From NCBI RefSeq assembly GCF_020711255.1, contig NZ_JAJFAW010000010.1, forward strand, positions 103,535 through 167,534: a DNA stretch of 64,000 nt, written 5' to 3'. Each line of letters begins with the position of its first letter. Position 1 is the stretch's first letter. Position numbers and translations under genes: made by a program. Below, piece after piece: positions 43,429 through 51,706 of the stretch. Below the pieces are notes generated by a model. That model made no database searches. It worked only from the letters and a program-made list of their open reading frames with translations, and had not been told where the DNA came from. This DNA is from Hymenobacter plasmatis (GTDB taxonomy: Bacteria; Bacteroidota; Bacteroidia; Cytophagales; Hymenobacteraceae).

Positions 43429-44541
43429 TCACGGCGTGATGGTTTCGATGCTGCCGTCGGCCCGGCGCTTCAGTTCCGTGACTTTGATGTTACGCAGCCA
43501 GGTTTTGCCGGAGAGTTGGGTGTCGTGGTAGAAGATGTACCACTTGTCTTTGATGGGGATGATGGAGTGGTGCGTGGTCCAGCCCTGCACCGGTTTCATG
43601 ATGACGCCCTGGTACGTGAACGGGCCCGTGGGCGAGTCGCCGGTGGCATACACCAGCAGGTGCGTGTCGCCGGTGGAGTAGGAGAGGTAGTACTTGCCCT
43701 TGTATTTATGCATCCAGCCGCCTTCGAAGAACCGGCGGCTGCTGTCACTGGCCAGCAGGGGCTTGCCGTTCTCGTCCAGGATTTTGACTTCCTGCACGGG
43801 GCCGTCGAAACGCTTCATATCGGCGCTTAGTTTGGCTACGCGGGCGTTGAGAGCGGGCTGGTTGCCGTTGGGTTCTTTTTCGGGGGCGTTGGGGTTGTAT
43901 TTCCCACCCTGCCAGCGCTGGAGCTGCCCGCCCCAGAGGCCACCGAAGTACATGTAGGCCTTGCCGTCGGTGTCGGTAAACACGGCGGGGTCGATGCTGA
44001 AGCTGCCGGGGATGGGCGCGGGCTCAGCCTTGAACGGGCCGCTGGGCGATTTGCTGGTGGCCACGCCGATGCGGAACACATCCTGCTTGTCCTTCACAGG
44101 GAAGTAGAGGTAGTAGGTGCCGTTTTTAAAGGCCGCATCCGGGGCCCACAGCTGCCGGCCGGCCCAGGGAATGTCCTTGATATCGAGCCCCACGCCGTGG
44201 TCGGTGACCTTGCCGTTGATGCTGTCCATGGACAGGATGTGGTAGTCGCGCATGGCGAAATGGTCGCCTTTGTCGTTCTCCGGAATGCCGGCTTCGATGT
44301 CGTGCGAGGGGTAGATGTAAATCTTGCCTCCAAACACGTGCGCCGAGGGGTCGGCGGTGTAGATGTCGCGCACCAGCGGCTGCGACAGCGGCTTCTTCGC
44401 CTTGGCGGTGTCAGCAGAAGCCGAAGCGTCGGTGGTCGTGGCGGTTTCCTGCTTGGTGGTGTTGCTCTGGCAAGCGCCTAGCAGAGCCAATGAAGCCAAC
44501 AGAACCGGCGCAGTCGCTTTCGTTTTTAGAAGATTAAGCAT
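43429..44541 (-). CDS. GH43 family glycosidase lipoprotein
   Basis: A 370-residue lipoprotein with lipobox LGAC (Cys24), a Thr/Ala/Ser-rich linker and a GH43 beta-propeller. Catalytic residues are visible: the general base Asp in YTADPSAHV (near 64), the pKa-setting Asp in SIDPAVFTD (near 183) and the general acid Glu in RFFEGGWMHKY (near 275). The closest families act on arabinoxylan-type side chains. Unlike the first GH43 gene in this window, it has no C-terminal beta-sandwich domain and is membrane-anchored, so it would act in the periplasm or at the surface. A consensus promoter lies upstream. No SusC/SusD pair or regulator is adjacent. Confidence 0.88.
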   Translation of the reverse strand: MLNLLKTKATAPVLLASLALLGACQSNTTKQETATTTDASASADTAKAKKPLSQPLVRDIYTADPSAHVFGGKIYIYPSHDIEAGIPENDKGDHFAMRDYHILSMDSINGKVTDHGVGLDIKDIPWAGRQLWAPDAAFKNGTYYLYFPVKDKQDVFRIGVATSKSPSGPFKAEPAPIPGSFSIDPAVFTDTDGKAYMYFGGLWGGQLQRWQGGKYNPNAPEKEPNGNQPALNARVAKLSADMKRFDGPVQEVKILDENGKPLLASDSSRRFFEGGWMHKYKGKYYLSYSTGDTHLLVYATGDSPTGPFTYQGVIMKPVQGWTTHHSIIPIKDKWYIFYHDTQLSGKTWLRNIKVTELKRRADGSIETITP

Positions 44542-44632
44542 GGGGGAATTTTAGGAAATGGAAGCGAATTTCAACACCCGCGAAAGGCAACCGGCAACTA
44601 GTGGCCAGCTTATCGCCTATCGCGGCTTTGCG

Positions 44633-44662
44633 CAAATATAGAAGTCTTGCCCTGCCATGCAA
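44633..44662 (-). promoter_or_regulatory. Consensus promoter of the GH43 lipoprotein gene
   Basis: On the minus strand TTG (44660-44662), exactly 19 bases, then TATATTTG (44633-44640): a full match to the Bacteroidota consensus. The leader would be about 85 bases. Confidence 0.65.
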
Positions 44663-44724
44663 CGCTTTGATTGATAATGCGTTTTAGACCCAAACTACCG
44701 GAACCGATTGTGATAGGTTGACTA

Positions 44725-44740
44725 CCTAGCCTTGGCTAGG
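44725..44740. promoter_or_regulatory. Palindrome upstream of the pirin gene
   Basis: CCTAGCCTTGGCTAGG is a perfect 16-base inverted repeat about 100 bases before the pirin ATG and could be an operator. It could also be chance; no regulator is adjacent. Confidence 0.25.
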
Positions 44741-44829
44741 GGCGGCACATTTCGGGCAAAACGGATAACTATTTTAAGCTCCAACGCTTTTATCATGCGG
44801 CCGCCATTGGCAGGCCAGCCCCACTTTCT

Positions 44830-44837
44830 TCCCTTTG
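44830..44837 (+). promoter_or_regulatory. -7-like element 4 nt before the pirin ATG
   Basis: TCCCTTTG differs from TAnnTTTG at one position and ends 4 bases before the ATG at 44842, the same spacing as in the LUD, GNAT and birA genes. Confidence 0.3.
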
Positions 44838-44841
44838 ATTT

Positions 44842-45732
44842 ATGGACACTACTCTGGCGACTACTTACCGTAGAATCTTTCAGGTGATTGACGGCAACAA
44901 AAAAGCCGTGGGCGACGGCTTCCAGGTGACCAGCCCCATGCCCGGGCCGCGCATCCGGCAGCTCAGCCCCTTCCTGCTCATCGACCACATCGGCCCCATG
45001 ACGGTGGCTCCGAGCGACAAGCCCCTGGGCTCGCCGCCCCACCCCCACCGCGGCTTCGAAACCGTGACCATCATGTACCAAGGCGTGCTCGCGCACCGCG
45101 ACACGGCCGGCCACAAGGGCAACATCGGCCCCGGCGACGTGCAATGGATGACCGCCGGCGCCGGCCTCATGCACGAGGAGCTGTATGAGAAGGAGTTCAC
45201 CCGCCAGGGCGGCACCCTGGAAGTGGTGCAGCTGTGGGTGAACATGCCCAAAAAGGACAAGATGGCGCCGCCCAACTACCAGGACATTCCGTCCGCGGCC
45301 ATCAAAACCCTGCCCACGCCCGATGGCAAAGGCACCATCCGCGTGATTGCGGGCACCTACGAAGGCGTGCGTGGCCCGGCCACCACCTTTTCGCCCATGA
45401 CCATGCTGGACGTGCACCTGGCCAAAGGCGGCGAACTAACCCTCAACCTCCCCGCCGACTACAACGTGGGACTCTACATCGTGAAGGGCGATGTGCTCAT
45501 CAACGGCGACCGCCCTGCGACCACCAAGCAGCTCGTGGTATTGGGCTGGGATTCTTCGGCTACGAGCATCACGTGCCAGGAAGACAGCATCGTGCTGGTA
45601 CTCGCCGGCGAGCCCATCGAAGAACCTCTGGCCACTTATGGCCCCTTCGTGATGAACACGAACAACGAACTGGTACAAGCCATTGCGGACTTTGAAAGCG
45701 GCGCCATGGGCAAGTTTGAAGACCATGATTAA
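44842..45732 (+). CDS. Pirin family protein
   Basis: A 296-residue bicupin of the pirin family. The iron ligands are all present in the N-terminal cupin: His67 and His69 (PPHPHRGFE), His111 and Glu113 (MHEE), matching human pirin. Some bacterial pirins have quercetinase activity and others bind metabolic enzymes, so the role here is open. It has no signal peptide. It is divergent from the GH43 gene and convergent with the M28 gene. Confidence 0.93.
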   Translation: MDTTLATTYRRIFQVIDGNKKAVGDGFQVTSPMPGPRIRQLSPFLLIDHIGPMTVAPSDKPLGSPPHPHRGFETVTIMYQGVLAHRDTAGHKGNIGPGDVQWMTAGAGLMHEELYEKEFTRQGGTLEVVQLWVNMPKKDKMAPPNYQDIPSAAIKTLPTPDGKGTIRVIAGTYEGVRGPATTFSPMTMLDVHLAKGGELTLNLPADYNVGLYIVKGDVLINGDRPATTKQLVVLGWDSSATSITCQEDSIVLVLAGEPIEEPLATYGPFVMNTNNELVQAIADFESGAMGKFEDHD

Positions 45733-45780
45733 ACTGGTCCAACAGCTCGCCGAAGTAGAGTTGAACGGTATAAAGCAGAA

Positions 45781-45879
45781 CGTCATGCTGAGCTTGCCGA
45801 AGCATCTCGCGTGTGGTAGTAACCCAATCGTATGAATTACTGCTGCACGCGAGATGCTTCGACTGCGCTCAGCATGACG
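45781..45879. repeat. GTCATGCTGAGC-family inverted repeat, hybrid arms
   Basis: CGTCATGCTGAGCTTGCCGA on the left and GACTGCGCTCAGCATGACG on the right are complementary at their ends but differ inside, showing arms of two sub-types. It lies between the convergent pirin and M28 genes. Confidence 0.78.
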
Positions 45880-45905
45880 GTCTTTTTTCTTGCTTAATTC
45901 TTGAG

Positions 45906-47561
45906 TTAGCGGCTGCCGTAGCGCTGGCCGAAAAAGTCACCCTTGTTCCAGGTGGGCCGCACAGGATTCTGAGCTACTTGGTAGCCAATCAGGAAGCAGA
46001 GCTGCACGTATTTCTTGCCGGCCTCGAAGTCGAATATGCCGTTGATGTCGTCTTGTGGCTTGTGGTACGTGACGGCGCGCCACTTCTGCACTTCTTCGCT
46101 GAGGTTGTTGCGGCCGTCGGCGGTTTTGTTGCCGTATTTGATGTGCAGGGCCGGAATGCCGGCGGTCACGAAGTTGTACTGGTCGCTGCGGATAAAGCGG
46201 TTTTGTTCGGGCTCGGGGTCCTGTTCCAGCGCGATGCCCAGGTAGGCGGTAGCGCGTTTCACCGGCTCAAGCAGGGTGGAATGCTGGCCGCCCAGCGCCA
46301 CCACCGACAGCAGCGGGGCAATGATGGTGGGCATGTCCATGTTCACATCGGCCACGATGCTGGCCTTGGGCACGGTGGGATTGGCCGTGAAGGCCGCCGA
46401 GCCGAGCAGTCCCAACTCCTCACCGGTCATGAACACGAACAGCATCGAGCGCTTGGGCTTCTCTTTGAGTTTGGAGTATACTTTGGCGATTTCCAGCACG
46501 CAGGCCACGCCCGAGGCGTTGTCGTGCGCGCCGTTGTTGATGGAGTCGCCTTTCACCGGCGCGGTGATGCCGATGTGGTCGAGGTGGGCCGAATGCACCA
46601 CGTATTCGTTGCGCAGCTTGGCATTGGAGCCCGTGAATTTGCCCACCACGTTGTAGCTCTCAATATCTTGATAAGTGGACTGTGCACTGGCGCTTACGGA
46701 GGCTTTTAACGGGGCTGAAGCCGGCTTGCCCCTCCTAATGGACGCGAAAACCTGAGCAGTATCAAGCCCGGCATTCTGCATAAGGCGCTGGAGAGTGGCG
46801 GCGCTAATGGCGGCGTACATGTGCATCTGGTTGCTGCCCACGGCGACCGTACGGGAAGCTGCCACTTTGCCATTGGGGCCCAATACGCTATACGTACCGC
46901 GCTTCACATCAGGCAATGCCCCGGCATGAGTCGATGCTACCACCACTCCCAGAGCGCCGCGCTTCACGGCAGCTTGCAATATGCCCGACATGTCTTGGCT
47001 AGCGGCCGCCACCGTAGAGGCAAACGTGCGCGGCGCACCGCGCACAATTACCACCATTTTGCCTTTCACATTGAGACCGGCAAAGTCATCGTAGCCCAAT
47101 TCAGGCGCGCTGATGCCAAAGCCGGCAAAGGCCAGCGGCGAGTCATCCACCGCAATGGCGCGCCACTCGGGATTGGGGTATACCACGTAATCCTGACCTG
47201 CCACCAGAGGCAGCGTTGCGCCTTGGGCATCGCGGGCAGCGAAAGTAGCCCCAGGACTCAAAAACGCCCGACGCAACTTTACTTTTTGAATGTAGGTGCC
47301 GCCTTCGCCGGCGGGCTGCACGCCCATGCTTTTCAGCTGCTTTACGACGTAGTCGACGGCCATTTGGTAGCCGGGCGTGCCGGCCTGGCGGCCCTGCAGC
47401 CGGTCATCGGCCAGGTAGGCAATGTGGGCTTTGATGGCCTCCGGCTGCACTTGGTCCATTGCCTGCTTAACGGGCGCGGGCACGGTGAGCGTCGCTTGCG
47501 CCTGGGCGGCGCTGCTCAAGAGCAGGCAAGTGAGGGCACTTATTTGGAAGAAGGATTTCAT
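45906..47561 (-). CDS. M28 family zinc aminopeptidase with PA domain
   Basis: A 551-residue exported M28 peptidase. A signal peptide ends near AQAQ (23). A protease-associated domain is inserted at about 130-300. The catalytic zinc motifs are HSAHLDHIG (two-His segment), NNGAHDNASG (bridging Asp), TGEELGLLGS (catalytic and ligand Glu), VADVNMDM (Asp) and TYHKPQDD (His). Such enzymes remove N-terminal residues from peptides in the periplasm or outside the cell. The start at 47561 coincides with the signal peptide. The gene is flanked on both sides by repeats. Confidence 0.93.
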   Translation of the reverse strand: MKSFFQISALTCLLLSSAAQAQATLTVPAPVKQAMDQVQPEAIKAHIAYLADDRLQGRQAGTPGYQMAVDYVVKQLKSMGVQPAGEGGTYIQKVKLRRAFLSPGATFAARDAQGATLPLVAGQDYVVYPNPEWRAIAVDDSPLAFAGFGISAPELGYDDFAGLNVKGKMVVIVRGAPRTFASTVAAASQDMSGILQAAVKRGALGVVVASTHAGALPDVKRGTYSVLGPNGKVAASRTVAVGSNQMHMYAAISAATLQRLMQNAGLDTAQVFASIRRGKPASAPLKASVSASAQSTYQDIESYNVVGKFTGSNAKLRNEYVVHSAHLDHIGITAPVKGDSINNGAHDNASGVACVLEIAKVYSKLKEKPKRSMLFVFMTGEELGLLGSAAFTANPTVPKASIVADVNMDMPTIIAPLLSVVALGGQHSTLLEPVKRATAYLGIALEQDPEPEQNRFIRSDQYNFVTAGIPALHIKYGNKTADGRNNLSEEVQKWRAVTYHKPQDDINGIFDFEAGKKYVQLCFLIGYQVAQNPVRPTWNKGDFFGQRYGSR

Positions 47562-47622
47562 AGGTAAGGATGATTAGACATTTGATAACATCATACTGAG
47601 TGCCGCCTTCACACTAATCGTT

Positions 47623-47709
47623 TGTCATGCAGAGCGCAGCGAAGCATCTTATCCCATTTGAACGAGTCGTTGAGCCGTGAGAAGATGCTTCGCTGCGCTC
47701 TGCATGACA
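47623..47709. repeat. GTCATGCAGAGCGCAGC-family inverted repeat
   Basis: TGTCATGCAGAGCGCAGCGA at 47623 pairs with the complement ending at 47709; the centre (~25 bases) differs from other copies. It lies upstream of the M28 gene and downstream of the DUF1028 gene on the same strand. Confidence 0.8.
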
Positions 47710-47770
47710 AGAGGCGTGAAAGAGCAAGATGTAAAATGCTTTAGCTACACTCAGCCTACCCAACATTGGG

Positions 47771-48766
47771 CTACTTCAGGGTCAGAATCTGCTTGAGCTC
47801 CGAGGCGCTCACGGTCAGCAAGCCTACTTTGGGCAGGCGCTCGGTGAGGATGCGCCAGTTGGGCTCCTGCTTGAAAATGGGGCGGAGCAGAGCCAGCGCG
47901 GCGGGCACCTGCTGCTTATTAGCCAGGGTGATGGCGTGCCAGTACTTCATTTCCAGGTTCTGGGGGAACATCTTTTCGGCGGCCTGGTACTCCTGGATGG
48001 CTTTGGGCATGTCGTTTTTCTCCACGGCCAGGTCGCCGGCGTTCATATGCTCGTAGGCGCGGTGCAGGCTGAGCAGGCGGCGCAGCTCAACGAGGGGCGT
48101 GGCGTGGTCGTCCACGCGCAGGTCCACGAGGCGGTCGGCCCAGGGGCCTTCGGTAGTAGTGCCGCGCACGACCAGCAACGCCGCTGACTGCCGGCCGCGG
48201 ATATCGCCGCCCGCAGCCTGGGCCGCATCGAGCGCGGCCAGCACCCGCTCGGCCAGGGGCAGCTTGGCGTTTTGCTCGTAGGCCTTGGCCATGGCGGGCC
48301 ACACTTTATCCGATAGCATCATGTTGGCCTGCACCGAAAATTGGTTGCCGGCGATGTGGCCGGCCATGTCGACGCACTTCTTGCCGGTGTGAGTGGCCAC
48401 GCGGCCCTGGTTGTCGAGGATGGCCACCTGGCGCACGTCGCGGCCTTCGTCGTTGGCCAGCAGTTCGTCCAGCGCTTGTTGGGCTGATTTGCCGCTTTTC
48501 AGCAAGGCCAGCCCGCGCAGGCCGAACGACTTGTTGGTGAAGGACTGCGTAGCCACCACGCCCACGCCGGCTTCGCCCCAGCTCACCGAGGTGCCCACCG
48601 AAAACCAGTGGCTTTGCACGGCTACGGCCATTTCGCCGGTGGCCGGGTCGCGCGCCACAATGCTGAAGGTGTGGGCAAAGGGGTCGGTGGTGGAATACAT
48701 TTGGGCGGCCAGCGGCAAGCGCAAGGCTACCAGCAGCAGGAACGAAAGCAGTGATTTGGACAGCAT
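47771..48766 (-). CDS. DUF1028 family Ntn-hydrolase-like protein
   Basis: A 331-residue exported protein (signal peptide 1-21). The DUF1028 domain (about 30-230) shows HTFSIVARDPATGEMAVAVQS, GVGVVATQSFTN and DNQGRVATHTGKKC, matching the family, which has an Ntn-hydrolase fold and an unknown reaction. Residues ~240-331 are helical and TPR-like (YEHMNAGDLAVEKNDMPKAIQEY), a common extension in this family. The start lies directly at the signal peptide. It is divergent from the betaine-type transporter. Confidence 0.9.
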   Translation of the reverse strand: MLSKSLLSFLLLVALRLPLAAQMYSTTDPFAHTFSIVARDPATGEMAVAVQSHWFSVGTSVSWGEAGVGVVATQSFTNKSFGLRGLALLKSGKSAQQALDELLANDEGRDVRQVAILDNQGRVATHTGKKCVDMAGHIAGNQFSVQANMMLSDKVWPAMAKAYEQNAKLPLAERVLAALDAAQAAGGDIRGRQSAALLVVRGTTTEGPWADRLVDLRVDDHATPLVELRRLLSLHRAYEHMNAGDLAVEKNDMPKAIQEYQAAEKMFPQNLEMKYWHAITLANKQQVPAALALLRPIFKQEPNWRILTERLPKVGLLTVSASELKQILTLK

Positions 48767-48891
48767 GAGAGGAGATTGAAGAGGCTTGATAGATCAGGTG
48801 GCCGAAGGTACACGGCGGTAATGCTTCGGGTAAAATGCGAACTGGAAAACCCGATTCCACCCGTTGGGTTTACATTGCCTCGCCCTACGCC

Positions 48892-49896
48892 ATGCCCGAC
48901 CCATCCCCGCCTGTTATCCGTGTTTCTCACCTCAGCAAGCGCTTTGGGGCACATGCCGTGGTGCAGGACGTGTCCTTCGAGCTCGCGGCCGGCGAAACGC
49001 TGGTGCTGCTCGGGCCCAGCGGCTGCGGCAAGACCACGCTGCTCAAGATGCTCAACCGCCTGATTGAGCCGGACGGCGGCACAGTGGAAATCAACGGCCA
49101 GAACGTGCTCAGCCAGCAGCCCGAAACGCTGCGGCGCGGCATCGGCTACGTCATTCAGCAAGTGGGCCTGCTGCCGCACTACACCGTGGCCGAAAACGTG
49201 GCCGTGGTGCCGCGCCTGCTCGGCCACGCGCCGGCCGCCATCGAGGACCGCACCATGGCGCTGCTCACCCGGCTGCACCTGCCGCCCGCGCGCTACGCCG
49301 GCCAGTACCCCCACCAGCTCTCGGGCGGGCAGCAGCAACGAGTGGGCCTAGCCCGCGCCCTGGCCGCTGACCCGCCCATCGTGCTGCTCGACGAGCCCTT
49401 CGGCGCCCTCGACCCGCTGACCCGTGCCAGCATCCGCCGCGAGTTTCGAGAGCTGGAGGAGCTGCGCCGCAAGACGGTGGTGCTCGTCACCCACGACGTG
49501 ACCGAAGCCTTCGAGCTGGCCGACCGCATTCTGCTGCTCGACGCGGGCAAGGTGCAGCAATTGGGCACTCCGCGCGAGCTACTATTTCAGCCCAATAATT
49601 CGTTTGTGCGCAGCTTTTTCGTCGGCGAACGGCTGGCCCTGCAGCTGCGCACGCTTACGCTGGGCGACATCTTTTCCGGCGATGAGGTGCGACGACTGAA
49701 AGCAAATGAAACTGAGGAAGCTAGAGTCGCTGATAGTAATGCACCGGCTCGCTTCACTGCATACACTACCGTGAACGAAGCCTTGGAAGCCTTGACTGGC
49801 GGCCAGGCCCCTACTGCGGCCACCTTCACCCTAGCCGAACTCATGGCGGCTTTTGGCCAGGCCTTGCAACGAGAGGAGGACGCATGGAAACGCTAA
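48892..49896 (+). CDS. ABC transporter ATP-binding protein, glycine betaine/choline type
   Basis: A 334-residue ATPase of the OpuCA/ProV type. Walker A GPSGCGKTT, Q-loop YVIQQVGLLPHY, signature LSGGQQQRVGLARALA, Walker B IVLLDEPFGALD and the H-loop THDVTEA are all present. A C-terminal ~110-residue extension follows; OpuCA-type proteins carry two CBS domains there, but here only a short CBS-like remnant (TTVNEALEALTG) is seen. The ATG at 48892 was preferred; another in-frame ATG lies at 48835. The gene overlaps the permease gene by 13 bases, so the two are translated together and form one importer. Confidence 0.9.
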   Translation: MPDPSPPVIRVSHLSKRFGAHAVVQDVSFELAAGETLVLLGPSGCGKTTLLKMLNRLIEPDGGTVEINGQNVLSQQPETLRRGIGYVIQQVGLLPHYTVAENVAVVPRLLGHAPAAIEDRTMALLTRLHLPPARYAGQYPHQLSGGQQQRVGLARALAADPPIVLLDEPFGALDPLTRASIRREFRELEELRRKTVVLVTHDVTEAFELADRILLLDAGKVQQLGTPRELLFQPNNSFVRSFFVGERLALQLRTLTLGDIFSGDEVRRLKANETEEARVADSNAPARFTAYTTVNEALEALTGGQAPTAATFTLAELMAAFGQALQREEDAWKR

Positions 49897-51455
49897 CGGC
49901 CCTGTTCACTTTCTGGCACGAGCAAGCCGGCAAGCTCGGCGAGCAAACCCTGCAGCATATTGGCCTCACAGCGGCCTCCCTGTTGCTGGCGGTGCTGCTG
50001 GGCGTACCGCTAGGCCTGTGGCTGTCGCGGCGGCCCCGCTGGGCGCCCGCAGTGTTGGGCCTAGCGGGCGTGCTCCAAACCGTGCCCAGCATTGCGCTGC
50101 TCGGCTTCCTGATTCCGCTGCTGGGCATTGGGCCAAAGCCGGCCATTTTCGCGCTGTTTCTGTACTCGCTGCTGCCCATTATCCGCAACACGCTGGCCGG
50201 GATTCAGGGCGTGCCCCCGGCCGTGGTTGAAGCCGCCCGCGGCCTGGGCCTGACCGATGGACAGTTGCTGCGAAAAGTTGAGCTGCCACTGGCCCTGCCG
50301 GTGCTCATGGCCGGCATTCGTACGGCCACGGTCATCAATGTGGGCGTGGCTACGCTGGCCGCCTACGTGGCGGCCGGCGGGCTGGGCGAGTTCATTTTTG
50401 GCGGCATTGCCTTGAACAACCCGGCGATGATTCTGGCCGGGGCGCTACCGGCCGCCGGGCTGGCGCTGGCCTTTGACGCACTGCTGGGCGGGGTACAAAA
50501 ATTGAGCACGCGCCGCCTGGGCCAAGTGGGCACGGCCCTGCTGGTGGCGCTGCCGCTGCTGGGTGCACTCTACCTGCTGCCCCGCGCCACGGGCAAACTG
50601 CTGGCCGGCTTCAGCCCAGAGTTTGTGGGCCGGGCCGACGGGCTGCCCAGCCTCACCAAAACCTACGGCCTGAAGCACTTGCCCAGCGTGGTACTGGCCC
50701 CCGCGCTGGTGTACGAAGCCGCCCGCCACGCCGACGTCGACGTCATCGACGGCTACTCCACCGACGGCCGCATTCGGGCCTACCACCTCCGCGTGCTGCG
50801 CGACGACCGCCGCGTGTTCCCGCCCTACTATGCCGTACCAGTCGTGCGCCCCGCGCTGCTGCGCGAGCATCCCGAGCTTGCCGCCGTGCTAGCTCAACTC
50901 GATGGGCAGATTTCCGATTCGGTGATGACCGACCTGAACTACCGGGCCGACTACCTGCATCAGGACCCCAAATTCATTGCCGAAGCCTTTCTCAAGCGGC
51001 GCGGACTCTGGCGGGCTCCCCTGCCAGCGCAGGCGGGCGCGCCAGTGGTGCGCCTGGGCTCCAAGATTTTTGCCGAGCAATACATTCTGGCCGAGATGTA
51101 CGCCGCCCTCATTCGCGGCAACACCGACCTGGCCGTGCAAACCAAAACCGGCCTCGGTGGCACCACCATCTGCTTCGAAGCCCTGCGCGACGGCGCCATC
51201 GATATGTACCCCGAATACACCGGCACTGGCCTGCTCGTACTGCTGCAGCCCACGCCCGCCGTGGTCGACTCGCTGGCCGGCCGCCCCGCAGCCGTGCTCA
51301 ACTACGTGCGCCGCGAATTCCGCCGCCGCTATCAGCTGGAGTGGCTGGCCCCGCTGGGCTTCAACAACACCTACGCGCTGCTGATGCGGCAGCAACAGGC
51401 GCAACAACTGGGCATTGCTTCGGTATCGGAGCTAGGTCAGTATTTGAGGCGGTAG
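49884..51455 (+). CDS. ABC permease fused to a circularly permuted glycine-betaine-type binding domain
   Basis: A 523-residue fusion. Residues ~20-230 are the permease (several helices; the EAA-type loop is EAARGLGLTDGQLLRKVELP at 116-135). A last helix (about 215-232) leads into the binding domain, placed outside the membrane. In OpuCC-type proteins the domain begins with the GSK/FxE segment and ends with STDGRI and NY motifs. Here the C-terminal half comes first (TKTYGLK near 258-264, YSTDGRI 291-297, DLNYRAD 350-356) and the N-terminal half comes last (LGSKIFAEQYIL 391-402, GLGGTTI 423-429, MYPEYTGTG 441-449, GFNNTYAL 492-499). The domain is therefore circularly permuted but has all segments. 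Substrates are probably betaine or choline; this is inferred from the family. Confidence 0.88.
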   Translation: METLTALFTFWHEQAGKLGEQTLQHIGLTAASLLLAVLLGVPLGLWLSRRPRWAPAVLGLAGVLQTVPSIALLGFLIPLLGIGPKPAIFALFLYSLLPIIRNTLAGIQGVPPAVVEAARGLGLTDGQLLRKVELPLALPVLMAGIRTATVINVGVATLAAYVAAGGLGEFIFGGIALNNPAMILAGALPAAGLALAFDALLGGVQKLSTRRLGQVGTALLVALPLLGALYLLPRATGKLLAGFSPEFVGRADGLPSLTKTYGLKHLPSVVLAPALVYEAARHADVDVIDGYSTDGRIRAYHLRVLRDDRRVFPPYYAVPVVRPALLREHPELAAVLAQLDGQISDSVMTDLNYRADYLHQDPKFIAEAFLKRRGLWRAPLPAQAGAPVVRLGSKIFAEQYILAEMYAALIRGNTDLAVQTKTGLGGTTICFEALRDGAIDMYPEYTGTGLLVLLQPTPAVVDSLAGRPAAVLNYVRREFRRRYQLEWLAPLGFNNTYALLMRQQQAQQLGIASVSELGQYLRR

Positions 51456-51514
51456 CAGCAGTTGGGCCAACGAACGGGAACTGGTGCTAAAAATGACCGT
51501 CATGCTGAGGTGTC

Positions 51515-51599
51515 TGTCATGCTGAGCCTGCGAAGCATCTTATCACCGAAGAACAACTTGCTCTAACCTGACAAGATGCTTCGCAGGCTCAGCATGACA
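51515..51599. repeat. GTCATGCTGAGC-family inverted repeat
   Basis: TGTCATGCTGAGCCTGCGAA at 51515 and its complement ending at 51599 form the arms. A partial extra arm (CGTCATGCTGAGG) precedes it at 51498-51510. Confidence 0.78.
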
Positions 51600-51694
51600 G
51601 CCGATTGAGCTACTACCCCCCTGTAGAAATGCGTTAGCTCCGCCGGACCCAAATAAGCATGACCGTGGTTCAAAGCTTGTCTGGCGAACCACCT

Positions 51695-51702
51695 TATTTT
51701 TG
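51695..51702 (+). promoter_or_regulatory. -7 element 4 nt before the GNAT start (leaderless candidate)
   Basis: TATTTTTG matches TAnnTTTG exactly, followed by CCGA and the ATG at 51707. Confidence 0.5.
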
Positions 51703-51706
51703 CCGA

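Larger units (their letters stand above)
44542..44841. other. Divergent intergenic region GH43-pirin
   Basis: These 300 bases carry the consensus GH43 promoter (44633-44662), a palindrome CCTAGCCTTGGCTAGG at 44725-44740 and a -7-like element just before the pirin ATG. No gene is evident. Confidence 0.5.

Noticed and set aside
14724..51599. Repeated ~30-base arms as a possible CRISPR array
   Set aside because: The copies are scattered over 37 kb, occur as inverted pairs and have no regular spacers or cas genes.
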